A stretch of 64,000 nt of DNA from Hydrocarboniphaga sp965279055 (GTDB taxonomy: Bacteria > Pseudomonadota > Gammaproteobacteria > Nevskiales > Nevskiaceae), in the NCBI RefSeq assembly GCF_965279055.1, contig NZ_OZ257125.1:5009663-5073662 (forward strand), written 5' to 3'. The position numbers and the translations under genes are program-made. Every line of letters begins with the position of its first letter. Positions within the stretch are counted from its first letter, which is position 1. Shown here one piece after another: positions 51,232 to 62,113 of the stretch. The notes below the pieces were generated by a model. The model worked only from the letters and a program-made list of their open reading frames with translations. It was not told the DNA's origin and did no database searches.

Positions 51232-52092
51232 ATGACCGCCTTCATCGTCGCCACCTCCGCCTACCCGGTCAGCACACCAAGCAGCTGGGCCGAAGTCGAG
51301 CAGACGCTGACGCGCTGGGTCAGCCAGGCCGCGGACCACCACGCGCAGCTGCTGGTGTTCCCCGAATATGCGGCGATGTCGCTGGCCGCGCTGTTCGGCG
51401 ATCCGCTGCGCGGCGATCTGCATGGGCAGCTCGATGCGCTGCAGTCACTGCGCGACGACTACCTGCAGCTGCATCAGCGTCTCGCGCAGCAGCACCGGGT
51501 GCACATTCTTGCGGGCAGTTTCCCGTGGAAGACCGCGCCGCAGCGCTTCCATAACCGCGCCTGGCTGTGTACGCCGGACGGCGAGCCGCGATACCAGGAC
51601 AAGCAGATCATGACGCGCTTCGAGCGCGAGGTCTGGGCGATCAGCAGCGGCGAGCCGCAGCAGGTGTTCGATACCGCGCTCGGCAGGCTCGGCGTCGCGA
51701 TCTGCTACGACTCGGAGTTTCCGCTGCTGGCGCGCGCGCAGGTCGAAGCCGGCGCGGAGATGCTGCTGGTGCCGTCCTGCACCGATGCGCTGGCCGGCTA
51801 TCACCGCGTGCGTGTCGCCGCGCAGGCGCGCGCGCTGGAGTCGCAGTGCTATGTGCTGGTGTCGCCGCTGGTGGGCGAGGCCGCGTGGTCGCCGGCGATC
51901 GATGTGAATGTCGGCGCGGCCGGAGTGTACGGGCCGCCGGATCGCGGGTTTCCGGATGATGGTGTCGTCGCGCAGGGCGCGATCACCGAGGCCGGCTGGG
52001 TTTATGCACCGATCGATCTGGAGCTCGTGCGCAATGTGCGCAAGAACGGGCAGGTGCTGAATTATGCGCATTGGAGCGAGCAGCGGCCTTAG
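51232..52092 (+). CDS. Carbon-nitrogen hydrolase (nitrilase superfamily)
   Basis: A protein of 286 residues with the Glu-Lys-Cys triad. Glu lies in LLVFPEYAAMS (about 43), Lys in YQDKQIMTRFE (about 123) and Cys in VAICYDSEFP (about 158). It hydrolyses an amide or nitrile C-N bond in the cytoplasm; the subfamily is not decidable by eye. ATG 51232 gives the usual family N-terminus; the open frame upstream is the inverted repeat. It ends 74 bases from the convergent acyl-CoA dehydrogenase gene. Confidence 0.9.
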   Translation: MTAFIVATSAYPVSTPSSWAEVEQTLTRWVSQAADHHAQLLVFPEYAAMSLAALFGDPLRGDLHGQLDALQSLRDDYLQLHQRLAQQHRVHILAGSFPWKTAPQRFHNRAWLCTPDGEPRYQDKQIMTRFEREVWAISSGEPQQVFDTALGRLGVAICYDSEFPLLARAQVEAGAEMLLVPSCTDALAGYHRVRVAAQARALESQCYVLVSPLVGEAAWSPAIDVNVGAAGVYGPPDRGFPDDGVVAQGAITEAGWVYAPIDLELVRNVRKNGQVLNYAHWSEQRP

Positions 52093-52102
52093 AGGACGGA
52101 AT

Positions 52103-52155
52103 CGCGGGCAAGCCCGCTCCTACAGGGCGCCGTTGTGGGATCGGGCTTGCCCGCG
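52103..52155. repeat. Inverted repeat at a convergent junction
   Basis: CGCGGGCAAGCCCG (52103-52116) pairs perfectly with 52142-52155. Between them lies CTCCTACAG, part of the TGTAGGAGC-type repeat. It sits between the ends of the nitrilase and acyl-CoA dehydrogenase genes and may terminate both. Confidence 0.8.
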
Positions 52156-52165
52156 AATCACACGC

Positions 52166-53995
<1,830 letters not shown>

Positions 53996-54069
53996 GGCAT
54001 ATCCGGCAGAAATTTTCCGCAGGATACAACTACGCAACACCCGTAGGGCGGGTCGTGTCCGCCGGCTTT

Positions 54070-54582
54070 TCAGCGCGGCGGCAGCTCGTTGCGCTCCAGC
54101 TCCAGCGCCGGCATGTTGTCCGGCAGGCGCCGCGCCTGCTGCACGATCGCCGCATCGATCGGCTTGTAGCCGGGCGCGGGTTTGTTGATCACCTCGGCGA
54201 TGTAGCGCACCACCTCGACGATCTGCACGTCGGTGAAGCGGACGCCGAAGCGCGGCATCAGGCCGTAGTACAGCTTGTCGCCGACCGCGACCGAGCCATA
54301 CGGCCCGTAGATGATCGCGTGCGCGACGTAGAGCTGGCCTTCGCGTGTCGCCAGCCATTGGCTCATGCCGACCAGCGGTGGAAAGCCGTTGCCCTCGTCG
54401 TCTTCGCCGCCGCGGCCCTTGCCGTCGGGCAGGTGGCAGACCGCGCAGCGGTCGTTGTAGATCTGCCGGCCTTCGGTCGGCGTGTAGATCACGCGATTGG
54501 TCTTCTTCTGCGCCAACGCCGGCGTCGGCAGCAGGCTCAGCGCCAGCAGGGCCGACTGCATCGTGTTCACGCGAAAAAGCAT
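54070..54582 (-). CDS. Exported class I cytochrome c
   Basis: A protein of 170 residues with a signal peptide (about 1-24, ending PALAQ), one haem site C-A-V-C-H (about residue 46) and a probable Met ligand in GLMPRFGVR (about 110). It transfers electrons in the periplasm. ATG at 54582; the ATG eight codons in is an alternative. It is followed at 75 bases by the acyl-CoA dehydrogenase gene in the same direction. No partner dehydrogenase for the cytochrome is evident, so its donor and acceptor are unknown. Confidence 0.87.
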   Translation of the reverse strand: MLFRVNTMQSALLALSLLPTPALAQKKTNRVIYTPTEGRQIYNDRCAVCHLPDGKGRGGEDDEGNGFPPLVGMSQWLATREGQLYVAHAIIYGPYGSVAVGDKLYYGLMPRFGVRFTDVQIVEVVRYIAEVINKPAPGYKPIDAAIVQQARRLPDNMPALELERNELPPR

Positions 54583-54661
54583 CGGCCCTCATCCCATCCG
54601 GCAGCGGCCACTGGTCAGGCAATAAGCAAGCCAGCGAAGGTCTGCTAAGGTCCCATGATCA

Positions 54662-55645
54662 ATGCCGCGTACAAGCATGGCCACCAATCCGTCCAGCGGT
54701 TCGTCCCGCAATCGTGTCATTTACGCGGCGCTCGCCGGCAATCTGCTGATCGCGATCACCAAGTTCATCGCCGCCGGCATCACCGGCAGCTCGGTGATGC
54801 TCAGCGAAGGCATCCATTCGCTGGTCGACACCGGCAACGAACTGCTGCTGCTGTACGGGCTCAAGCGCTCGCGCAAGCCGGCCGACCGCTTCCATCCGCT
54901 GGGCTACGGGCGCGAGCTGTATTTCTGGAGCTTCATCGTCGCGCTGCTGGTGTTCACGGTCGGCGCCGGCGTGTCGTTCTACCAGGGCGTGTCGCGCGTG
55001 CTCGATCCGCGACCGCTGGAGAGCGTCACCGCCGCCTACCTCGTGCTGGCGCTGTCGTTCGTGTTCGAAGGGACGTCGTGGCTGATCGCGATTCGCGAGT
55101 TCCGCGCGTCCAAGGGCCAGGCCGGTTACCTCGAGGCCGCGACCGCGAGCAAGGACCCGAGCGTGTTCAGCGTGCTGTTCGAGGACAGCGCGGCGCTGCT
55201 GGGCCTGATCGTCGCCTTCGTCGGCATCACCGCGGCCCACCAGCTGCACATTCCGGAGCTCGACGGCGCCGCCTCGATCGGCATCGGCGTGATTCTCAGC
55301 GCCACGGCGCTGTTTCTGGCGCGCGAAAGCAAGGAGCTGCTGATCGGCGAGCCGGCGCTGGTGGCGGTGCAGGAATCGATCCTGAAAATCGCCGGCGAAG
55401 ATCCGTCGATACTCCATGCCAACGGCGCGATCACCTCGCACCTGTCACCGAGCCAGGTGTTCGTCGCGCTCAGCGCCGAGTTCTGCGACGGCCTGACGAC
55501 CGACCAGATCGAATGCACGGTCGACCGGCTGGAGGCGCGCATCCGTCAGCGCCATCCGGAAGTCGGCCTGCTGTTCATCAAGCCGCAGTCGCGCGCGATG
55601 TGGCAGGCGCGACAGCCGCGTTCGCCGCCGCCGGCTTTGAGCTGA
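54662..55645 (+). CDS. Cation diffusion facilitator family transporter
   Basis: A protein of 327 residues. Six transmembrane helices span about 20-215; the metal site motif ML-S-E-G-I-H-S-L-V-D-T lies in helix 2 and the HPLGYGRELYFW segment in helix 3. The cytoplasmic C-terminal domain (about 220-310) is the CDF dimerisation fold. These proteins export Zn, Fe, Mn or similar divalent ions by proton exchange; the metal is not predictable. ATG 54662 or 54677 is the start. The last 68 bases overlap the end of the convergent acyltransferase gene. Confidence 0.9.
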   Translation: MPRTSMATNPSSGSSRNRVIYAALAGNLLIAITKFIAAGITGSSVMLSEGIHSLVDTGNELLLLYGLKRSRKPADRFHPLGYGRELYFWSFIVALLVFTVGAGVSFYQGVSRVLDPRPLESVTAAYLVLALSFVFEGTSWLIAIREFRASKGQAGYLEAATASKDPSVFSVLFEDSAALLGLIVAFVGITAAHQLHIPELDGAASIGIGVILSATALFLARESKELLIGEPALVAVQESILKIAGEDPSILHANGAITSHLSPSQVFVALSAEFCDGLTTDQIECTVDRLEARIRQRHPEVGLLFIKPQSRAMWQARQPRSPPPALS

Positions 55646-56696
55646 GCGGCCGCAACGCCTCGTCGCCGACCGCCGCGACCGGCTGCGTGCGGAAGCGCTT
55701 GTGCACCCAGCGGTATTGCTCCGGATGTTCGCGAATCGCGGACTCGACCCAGGCGTTGATGCGCGAGCAGTCGTCGACCTCGCTGTCGCCGGGGAAGTGC
55801 GGCAGCGGCGCGCCGAAGCGCAGGCTGTAGCCGCCCTGTGCGTCGCGCCAGTAATTCAGCGTCATCACCTGGGCGCCGCTCATTTTCGCGTAGCGCGTGG
55901 TCGCGGTGATGGTCGCGGCCGGCATGCCGAACAGCGGCGCGAACACATGCGCCTTGGCTGGGCCGAAGTCGCGATCCGGCGAGTACCAGACCACGCGCCC
56001 GGCGCGCAGCCGGCGCACCAGGGCGCGGGTCGACGCCGATTCGATCGCCGCGGTGTCGGCGCCGGCGCTGTCCAGCGGCGCGACGTCGGGGCGGCTGCGG
56101 CCGCGGCGCTGCACCCATTCGATGACCGGATTGGGCGCGGCCCGATACATGAAGTCGACTTCGACATGACGTCGCAGCAGCGTTGCGCAGATGTCCATCG
56201 TCGTCGTGTGCGGCACCAGCAGGATCACGCCGCGGCCTTCGCGCTGCGCCCGCTGCAGATGCTCGATGCCGGCGACCGAGTTCAACAGCCGCTCGCTGCG
56301 CCTGACCGGCCACCACCAGCCGATCAGCCGCTCCATCACGCCGATGCCGTAGGACTGTGCATTGGCCAGTTGCAGCCGCTTGCGCGCGTGATCGCTCATC
56401 GTCGGAAAGCACAGCCGCAGCTGTTTCGCCGCGCGGCGATGACGCTTGCGCTGCAGCCAGTAAGCGCCGGTGCCGATCAGCCGGCCGATGCGCAGCAGCA
56501 GCGGGTAGGGCAGTTGCGCGACGGGCCATGCGAGCCCCAGCAGCAACCAGGTCGGCCAGTGTCGTGGTGTGAGCAAGCGTCGATGGGGGCGCTCTACGAC
56601 GGCGGCCGCGGGCCCTTCTTCAGCAGCCAGCTGCGCCGCGCCCCAACGGGCCGACGACCCGGTGGCACGCAGCCGCCCGGCAAGCACTCTGCACAT
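55578..56696 (-). CDS. LpxL/HtrB-type lipid A acyltransferase
   Basis: Up to 372 residues. The family start (RHWPTWLLLGLAWPVAQLP, a membrane helix) begins near residue 45, so the first 35-40 residues may not be translated; the normal length is about 300. The HX4D acyltransferase motif is HTTTMD at about residue 161, followed by FMYRAAPNP. It adds a secondary acyl chain to lipid A on the inner face of the inner membrane. The C-terminal tail is Ala-rich, and its 3' end overlaps the CDF gene on the other strand. Confidence 0.88.
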   Translation of the reverse strand: MCRVLAGRLRATGSSARWGAAQLAAEEGPAAAVVERPHRRLLTPRHWPTWLLLGLAWPVAQLPYPLLLRIGRLIGTGAYWLQRKRHRRAAKQLRLCFPTMSDHARKRLQLANAQSYGIGVMERLIGWWWPVRRSERLLNSVAGIEHLQRAQREGRGVILLVPHTTTMDICATLLRRHVEVDFMYRAAPNPVIEWVQRRGRSRPDVAPLDSAGADTAAIESASTRALVRRLRAGRVVWYSPDRDFGPAKAHVFAPLFGMPAATITATTRYAKMSGAQVMTLNYWRDAQGGYSLRFGAPLPHFPGDSEVDDCSRINAWVESAIREHPEQYRWVHKRFRTQPVAAVGDEALRPLSSKPAAANAAVAPATSRATAA

Positions 56697-56836
56697 TTCG
56701 CCTCCGTGGCACGATTGTCCGCGTTTACTTCCGCTCCCGTTCCGGGAGCCGAGCCCGTATCCATACGGGCAGCGAACGCGAATCCTAAGCGTGGCCGCGA
56801 GAGGCTCGCAATACTCCTGCTGTTGCGCGCTGAAAC

Positions 56837-58047
<1,211 letters not shown>

Positions 58048-58051
<4 letters not shown>

Positions 58052-59043
58052 GCTGCTCCTGCTTCTTTTGCGATCGTGATGACGACCTTGCCCGACACGC
58101 GTCGGTCCATCAGCGCGCGGATCGCCTCGCCGCCGCGCTCCAGCGGATAACGCTCGCCGACGTGCGGACGCAGGCGGTCTTCCTGCAACCAGCCGAACAG
58201 CGTCGTCAGATCCTGGTAATTCTTCTTCGGCTCGCGCTTGATGTATTCGCCCCAGAACACGCCGACCAGGCTGCAGCCCTTGAGCAAGGTCAGGTTCGCC
58301 GGCAGCTTCGGGATTTCGCCGTTGGCGAAGCCGATGATCAGATGGCGGCCGCGCCAGGCGCTGGCGCGCAGCGCGACTTCGGTGAACGCGCCGCCGACCG
58401 GATCGTAGGTCACGTCGACGCCCTTGCCTTCGGTGATCTGCTTCAGTCGTTCCTTCAGGTCTTCGCTGCTGTAGTTGATCAGCTCGTCGGCGCCGTGCTG
58501 CTTGCACACCGCGAGTTTCTCGGCGCTGGATGCGGCCGCGATCACGCGCGCGCCGAGCACCTTGCCGATCTCGATCGCGGCGAGCCCGACGCCGCCGGAG
58601 GCGCCGAGCACCAGTAGGGTTTCACCCGGCTGCAGCGCGGCGCGATCGGCCAGCGCGTGGTACGAGGTGCCGTAGGTCATCACGAAAGCCGAGGCGGTGA
58701 CGAAGTCCAGGCCGCTGGGCATCGGCACCAGCGCGAAGGCGTCGGCGAGCACCCGTTCGGCGAAAGCGCCCCAGCCGGTGAATGCGATCGCGCGGTCGCC
58801 GGGCCGCACGTTCTTCACTTTCGCGCCGACCGCCTCGACCACGCCGGCGCATTCGCCGCCCGGCGCAAATGGCAGCGCCGGCTTGAACTGGTACTTGTTC
58901 TGGATGATCAGCGTGTCCGGAAAATTCACGCCGGCCGCATGCACGCGGATCAGCACCTGGGTTTCGCCGGGCACCGGAACCTCGGTGTCTTCGACGACCA
59001 GGGTTTCGGGCTCGCCGTGTTGTTTGCAGAGCAGGGCTTTCAT
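58048..59043 (-). CDS. NADPH:quinone oxidoreductase family protein (zeta-crystallin type)
   Basis: A protein of 331 residues. The GroES-like N-terminal half contains VNFPDTLIIQNKYQFKP, and the Rossmann half contains LVLGASGGVGLAAIEIGKVLGA, with VTYDPVGG after. No zinc ligands. It reduces quinones or enoyl compounds with NADPH. It is coupled to the acyl-CoA dehydrogenase downstream and separated from the SDR upstream by a long inverted repeat; the three probably form one catabolic unit. Confidence 0.9.
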
Positions 59044-59066
59044 TTTTTATATCTCCTGTGCTTTGT

Positions 59067-59180
59067 CCCTCTCCCCTTGTGGGAGAGGGTGTCGCGTAGC
59101 GACGGGAGAGGGGTTGAGATTTTCAGGCTCGCGACCCCTCTCCGGCCCTTCGGGCCACCCTCTCCCACAAGGGGAAAGGG
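59067..59180. repeat. CTCTCCC-type long inverted repeat between SDR and quinone reductase
   Basis: 23-base outer arms (59067-59089 and 59158-59180) with one mismatch, and an inner GGGAGAGGGG/CCCCTCTCC pairing. It is closely related in sequence to the element at 42964-43070. Confidence 0.87.
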
Positions 59181-59189
59181 TTTGAAACA

Positions 59190-59972
59190 TCAAGCCGTCA
59201 GATAGCCGCCATCGACATTGATGCAGGCGCCCGTGGTGTAGCTCGCCGCCGGCGACACCAGGTACAGCACCGTGCCCGCCATTTCATCCGGCTCGGCATG
59301 ACGGCCCATCGGGATGTGCGACATGAAGCCGGCGTTGGCCTCGCCCTGCTTGATCAGCGTCGCGGCGAACTTGGTGTCGGTCAGGCCCGGCAGTAGCGCG
59401 TTCACGCGAATGTTCAGCGGCGCGCATTCGCGGGCGAACGCGCGCGTCATCGCGATCACCGCGGACTTGGTCACCGAATAGATACCCTGCAGCGGACCGG
59501 GCACGACGCCGTTGATCGAGGCGGTGTTGACGATCACGCCGCCGCCGCTTTTCTGCATCAGCTTGACGCCGCCGCTGCTCATGAACCAGTAGCCGCGAAT
59601 GTTGACGTCGACGGTCTTCTGGAAGGCGCCGACATCGGTTTCCCAGATCGGGCCGTAGTGCGGATTGGTCGCAGCGTTGTTGACCAGGATGTCGAGGCGA
59701 CCGTGACTCGCCTCGACCTGCGCGAACAGCGCGTCGATCTGCGCCATCTCGCCGATATGGCAGGCCAGCGCACCGGCCTGGCCGCCGGCCTCGCGAATGC
59801 TCGCCGCGACGCGCTCGCAGTCGGCCAGCTTGCGGCTGGAGACGACGACCTGCGCGCCGGCCGCGGCCAACGTGCGCGCGATCGATTCGCCGATGCCGCG
59901 GCTGGCGCCGGTGACGACGGCGACCTTGCCGCTGAGGTCGAACAGCGCAGCGGGGCTGTGGGGTGAGGTCAT
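59190..59972 (-). CDS. SDR family oxidoreductase
   Basis: A protein of 260 residues, classical short-chain dehydrogenase. TGASRGIGESIA (about 19-30) binds the cofactor, NNAATNPH follows, with the catalytic Ser in NTASINGV and YSVTKSAVIAM supplying the Tyr-x3-Lys pair. It has NADP(H)-type features and would reduce a ketone or oxidise an alcohol. It is the first gene of the SDR/quinone-reductase/ACAD group and is divergent from a LysR gene 125 bases away, which is its likely regulator. Confidence 0.9.
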   Translation of the reverse strand: MTSPHSPAALFDLSGKVAVVTGASRGIGESIARTLAAAGAQVVVSSRKLADCERVAASIREAGGQAGALACHIGEMAQIDALFAQVEASHGRLDILVNNAATNPHYGPIWETDVGAFQKTVDVNIRGYWFMSSGGVKLMQKSGGGVIVNTASINGVVPGPLQGIYSVTKSAVIAMTRAFARECAPLNIRVNALLPGLTDTKFAATLIKQGEANAGFMSHIPMGRHAEPDEMAGTVLYLVSPAASYTTGACINVDGGYLTA

Positions 59973-60097
59973 CGGGCGATTCTCCGGCGCGGGGCTAGAC
60001 GGTTTGCGCAGAGCCTATGCCGGCCGGTACCCTCGATCAAATGAATACGGCTCATGCCGATCCATCAGTCCCATTCATGTAATCCCGCCAGCGCGCC
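59973..60097. promoter_or_regulatory. Divergent control region of the SDR and LysR genes
   Basis: It contains an ATGAAT (60041-60046) and an inverted ATTCAT (60073-60078), plus a CGGC-tcat-GCCG hairpin (60048-60059). This symmetry between a LysR gene and its divergent neighbour is where a regulator would bind; binding is inference. Confidence 0.4.
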
Positions 60098-61000
60098 GTG
60101 CAACTCGACCGCATCGATCTGAACCTGTTCGTGGTGCTCGACGCGATCTTCAGCGAGGGCGGCATCACCCGCGCCAGCGAGAAACTGCATCTGACCCAGC
60201 CCGCGGTCAGCCACGCGCTGAACCGCTTGCGCCGGCTGTTCGACGACCCGCTGTTCGTGCGCGAAGGCCGCAGCCTGGTACCGACGCCGCTGGCGCGCGG
60301 CCTGATCGAGCCGGTGCGCGCGGCGCTGCGCGCTCTGGAAGTGACGCTGGGCGAAACCCGCGGCTTCGATCCGGCGAGCATGCGCCGCCGCTTCACCATC
60401 GCCGTGCGCGACGTGCTCGAGGCACGGCTGCTGCCGCCGCTGATGCAGCGCATCGCCGTTGAGGCACCGAACGTCGAGATCGTCGCGGTGCGCGCGGATC
60501 GCCGCGAGCTGGAAGCCGAACTCGCGCGCGGCACGCTGGATGCGGCGATCGACATGCTGCTGCCGCTGTCCGACGCGGTACGGCGCCAGCGTGTCGGTGA
60601 AGACGGGCTGGTCGTGGTCGCGCGTGCCGGCCACCCGCTGGCCGGACCCGCGCTGGATCTCGACACCTACCTGCAGCTCGACCACGTGCTGACCAGCTCG
60701 CGCCGCAGCGGCCAGTCGCTGGAAGACATGGAGCTGAGCCGCCAGGGCCTGCAGCGCCGCGTGCGCCTGCGCTGCCAGCACTACTTCAGCGCCTGCCGCG
60801 TGGTCAGCCAGACCGACCTGGTGCTGACCATGCCGGAGAGCTACGCACGCATCGCCAGCCAGCAATGGAACCATCAGCTGCTGCCGTTCCCGCTGCCGAC
60901 ACCGACCTTGGATGCGGTGCTGTACTGGCATGCGCAGGCGGAGAGCGACGCGGCGAATCGGTGGTTGCGGGAAAGGTTGCTGGAGACGTTCGTGGCCTGA
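60098..61000 (+). CDS. LysR family transcriptional regulator (NodD/SyrM-like branch)
   Basis: A protein of 300 residues from GTG 60098. The N-terminal winged helix-turn-helix is RASEKLHLTQPAVSHALNRL (about 26-45), preceded by the LNLFVVLDAIFSEGG segment typical of the branch related to NodD, LinR and PcpR. A periplasmic-binding-like inducer domain follows (about 90-295). It likely senses an aromatic or lipid-derived ligand and controls the divergent SDR group. Confidence 0.92.
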   Translation: MQLDRIDLNLFVVLDAIFSEGGITRASEKLHLTQPAVSHALNRLRRLFDDPLFVREGRSLVPTPLARGLIEPVRAALRALEVTLGETRGFDPASMRRRFTIAVRDVLEARLLPPLMQRIAVEAPNVEIVAVRADRRELEAELARGTLDAAIDMLLPLSDAVRRQRVGEDGLVVVARAGHPLAGPALDLDTYLQLDHVLTSSRRSGQSLEDMELSRQGLQRRVRLRCQHYFSACRVVSQTDLVLTMPESYARIASQQWNHQLLPFPLPTPTLDAVLYWHAQAESDAANRWLRERLLETFVA

Positions 61001-61028
61001 GCGGATTGTGCTTGGTTGCTTGCGCCAT

Positions 61029-61079
61029 CCCGGGTTTCACCCGGGCTACAACGGCTGCGTAGCCCGGGTGAAACCCGGG
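61029..61079. repeat. CCCGGGTTTCACC-type inverted repeat between convergent LysR genes
   Basis: Perfect 21-base arms (61029-61049 and 61059-61079), each itself a hairpin, with a 9-base spacer. It sits between the two converging LysR genes and may terminate both. Confidence 0.85.
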
Positions 61080-61100
61080 GTCGTGCCGAACCGAGCCGGG

Positions 61101-62000
61101 CTACTTCTTTCTCTCCTTGCTGAGCTTGCGCGCCAGCGCGATCAGGTGCGTCATGCTCGCCGACTGGTAGTTCTCGCGGTAGACCAGTGACATGCGTGCC
61201 TTCGGCGCCGGGTCGTCGATGCGCTTGTAGATCACGCCGTCGGAGTTGATCTGGCGCATCGACGCCGGGACCATCGACACACCCAGGCCGGCGGCGACCA
61301 GGTTGACGATCGAGGTCACCTGCGAGGCCTCCTGCTCGATGCGCGGCGAGAAGCCGCCGTGGCGGCAGGCGGCGATGATTTCGTCGTACAGGCCGGAGCC
61401 GACTTCGCGCGAGAACATCACGAAGGGCTCGCGCGCCAGTGCCGATACCGGCAGGGTTTTCTGCTTGCCCAGCGGATGGTTCGACGGCAGCGCGATCAGC
61501 AGGTCCTCGTCGAACAGCGTCTCGACCACCAGGCCGGGATCGTCGCTGATCAGCGGCCGCACGAAGGCCGCGTCGATGGTGCCGGCGAGCACCGCCTTGG
61601 CCAGCTCCGGCGTGCTGCCCTCGGTCAGCTTCAGCGACACCGAGCGGTATTGCTCGCGATATTCGCGCAGGATCAGCTGCACGCGCGGATGGAACGGCGC
61701 CGAGTTGATCATGCCGATGGTGATCGCGCCCTGGTCGCCGCGCGCGATGCGCTGCACGTTGCGCGTGGCGCGCTCCACCTGGGCCAGGATCGCTTTCGCG
61801 TCGAAGAAGAAGGCCATGCCGGTTTCGGTCAGCGCCACGCCGCGCGGCAGGCGCTTGAACAGCGGCGAGCCGAGTTCGGCTTCGAGCTGCTGGATCTGCT
61901 GCGACAGCGGCGGCTGGCCCAGGCCGAGGCGCTGCGCCGCGCGCGTGAAGTGCAGCTCCTCCGCGACCGCGACGAAGTAGCGCAGATGTCTCAGTTCCAT
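61101..62000 (-). CDS. LysR family transcriptional regulator (CatM/BenM-like branch)
   Basis: A protein of 299 residues from ATG 62000, preceded by GGGGA. It begins MELRHLRYFVAVAEELHFTR, the standard start of the branch; the recognition helix is in LGLGQPPLSQQIQQLE. The inducer domain follows (about 90-290, with SREVGSGLYDEI). Relatives control aromatic or organic-acid catabolism. It is divergent from aceE, so it may regulate either that operon or distant genes. A 24-base palindrome lies between the two. Confidence 0.92.
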   Translation of the reverse strand: MELRHLRYFVAVAEELHFTRAAQRLGLGQPPLSQQIQQLEAELGSPLFKRLPRGVALTETGMAFFFDAKAILAQVERATRNVQRIARGDQGAITIGMINSAPFHPRVQLILREYREQYRSVSLKLTEGSTPELAKAVLAGTIDAAFVRPLISDDPGLVVETLFDEDLLIALPSNHPLGKQKTLPVSALAREPFVMFSREVGSGLYDEIIAACRHGGFSPRIEQEASQVTSIVNLVAAGLGVSMVPASMRQINSDGVIYKRIDDPAPKARMSLVYRENYQSASMTHLIALARKLSKERKK

Positions 62001-62014
62001 CTGATATTCCCCAC

Positions 62015-62038
62015 ATATGGACAATAAGAGTGCCATAT
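62015..62038. promoter_or_regulatory. Operator-like palindrome between lysR and aceE
   Basis: ATATGG (62015-62020) and CCATAT (62033-62038) face each other across 12 bases, 15 bases upstream of the lysR start. It is a candidate autoregulatory site. The rest of 62001-62113 must hold both promoters, but I cannot place them securely. Confidence 0.4.
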
Positions 62039-62113
62039 ATTGGACGTATCGTTAAGCCCCCGATTACAGTCGCGGACCAGGCTGCTATCGTGGCAGGCCA
62101 GCGAGAATTCAGA

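Noticed and set aside
54662..55645. Possible start of the CDF gene at ATG 54655 in another frame
   Set aside because: That frame encodes an Arg-rich chain without membrane segments; the frame from 54662 gives a complete transporter.
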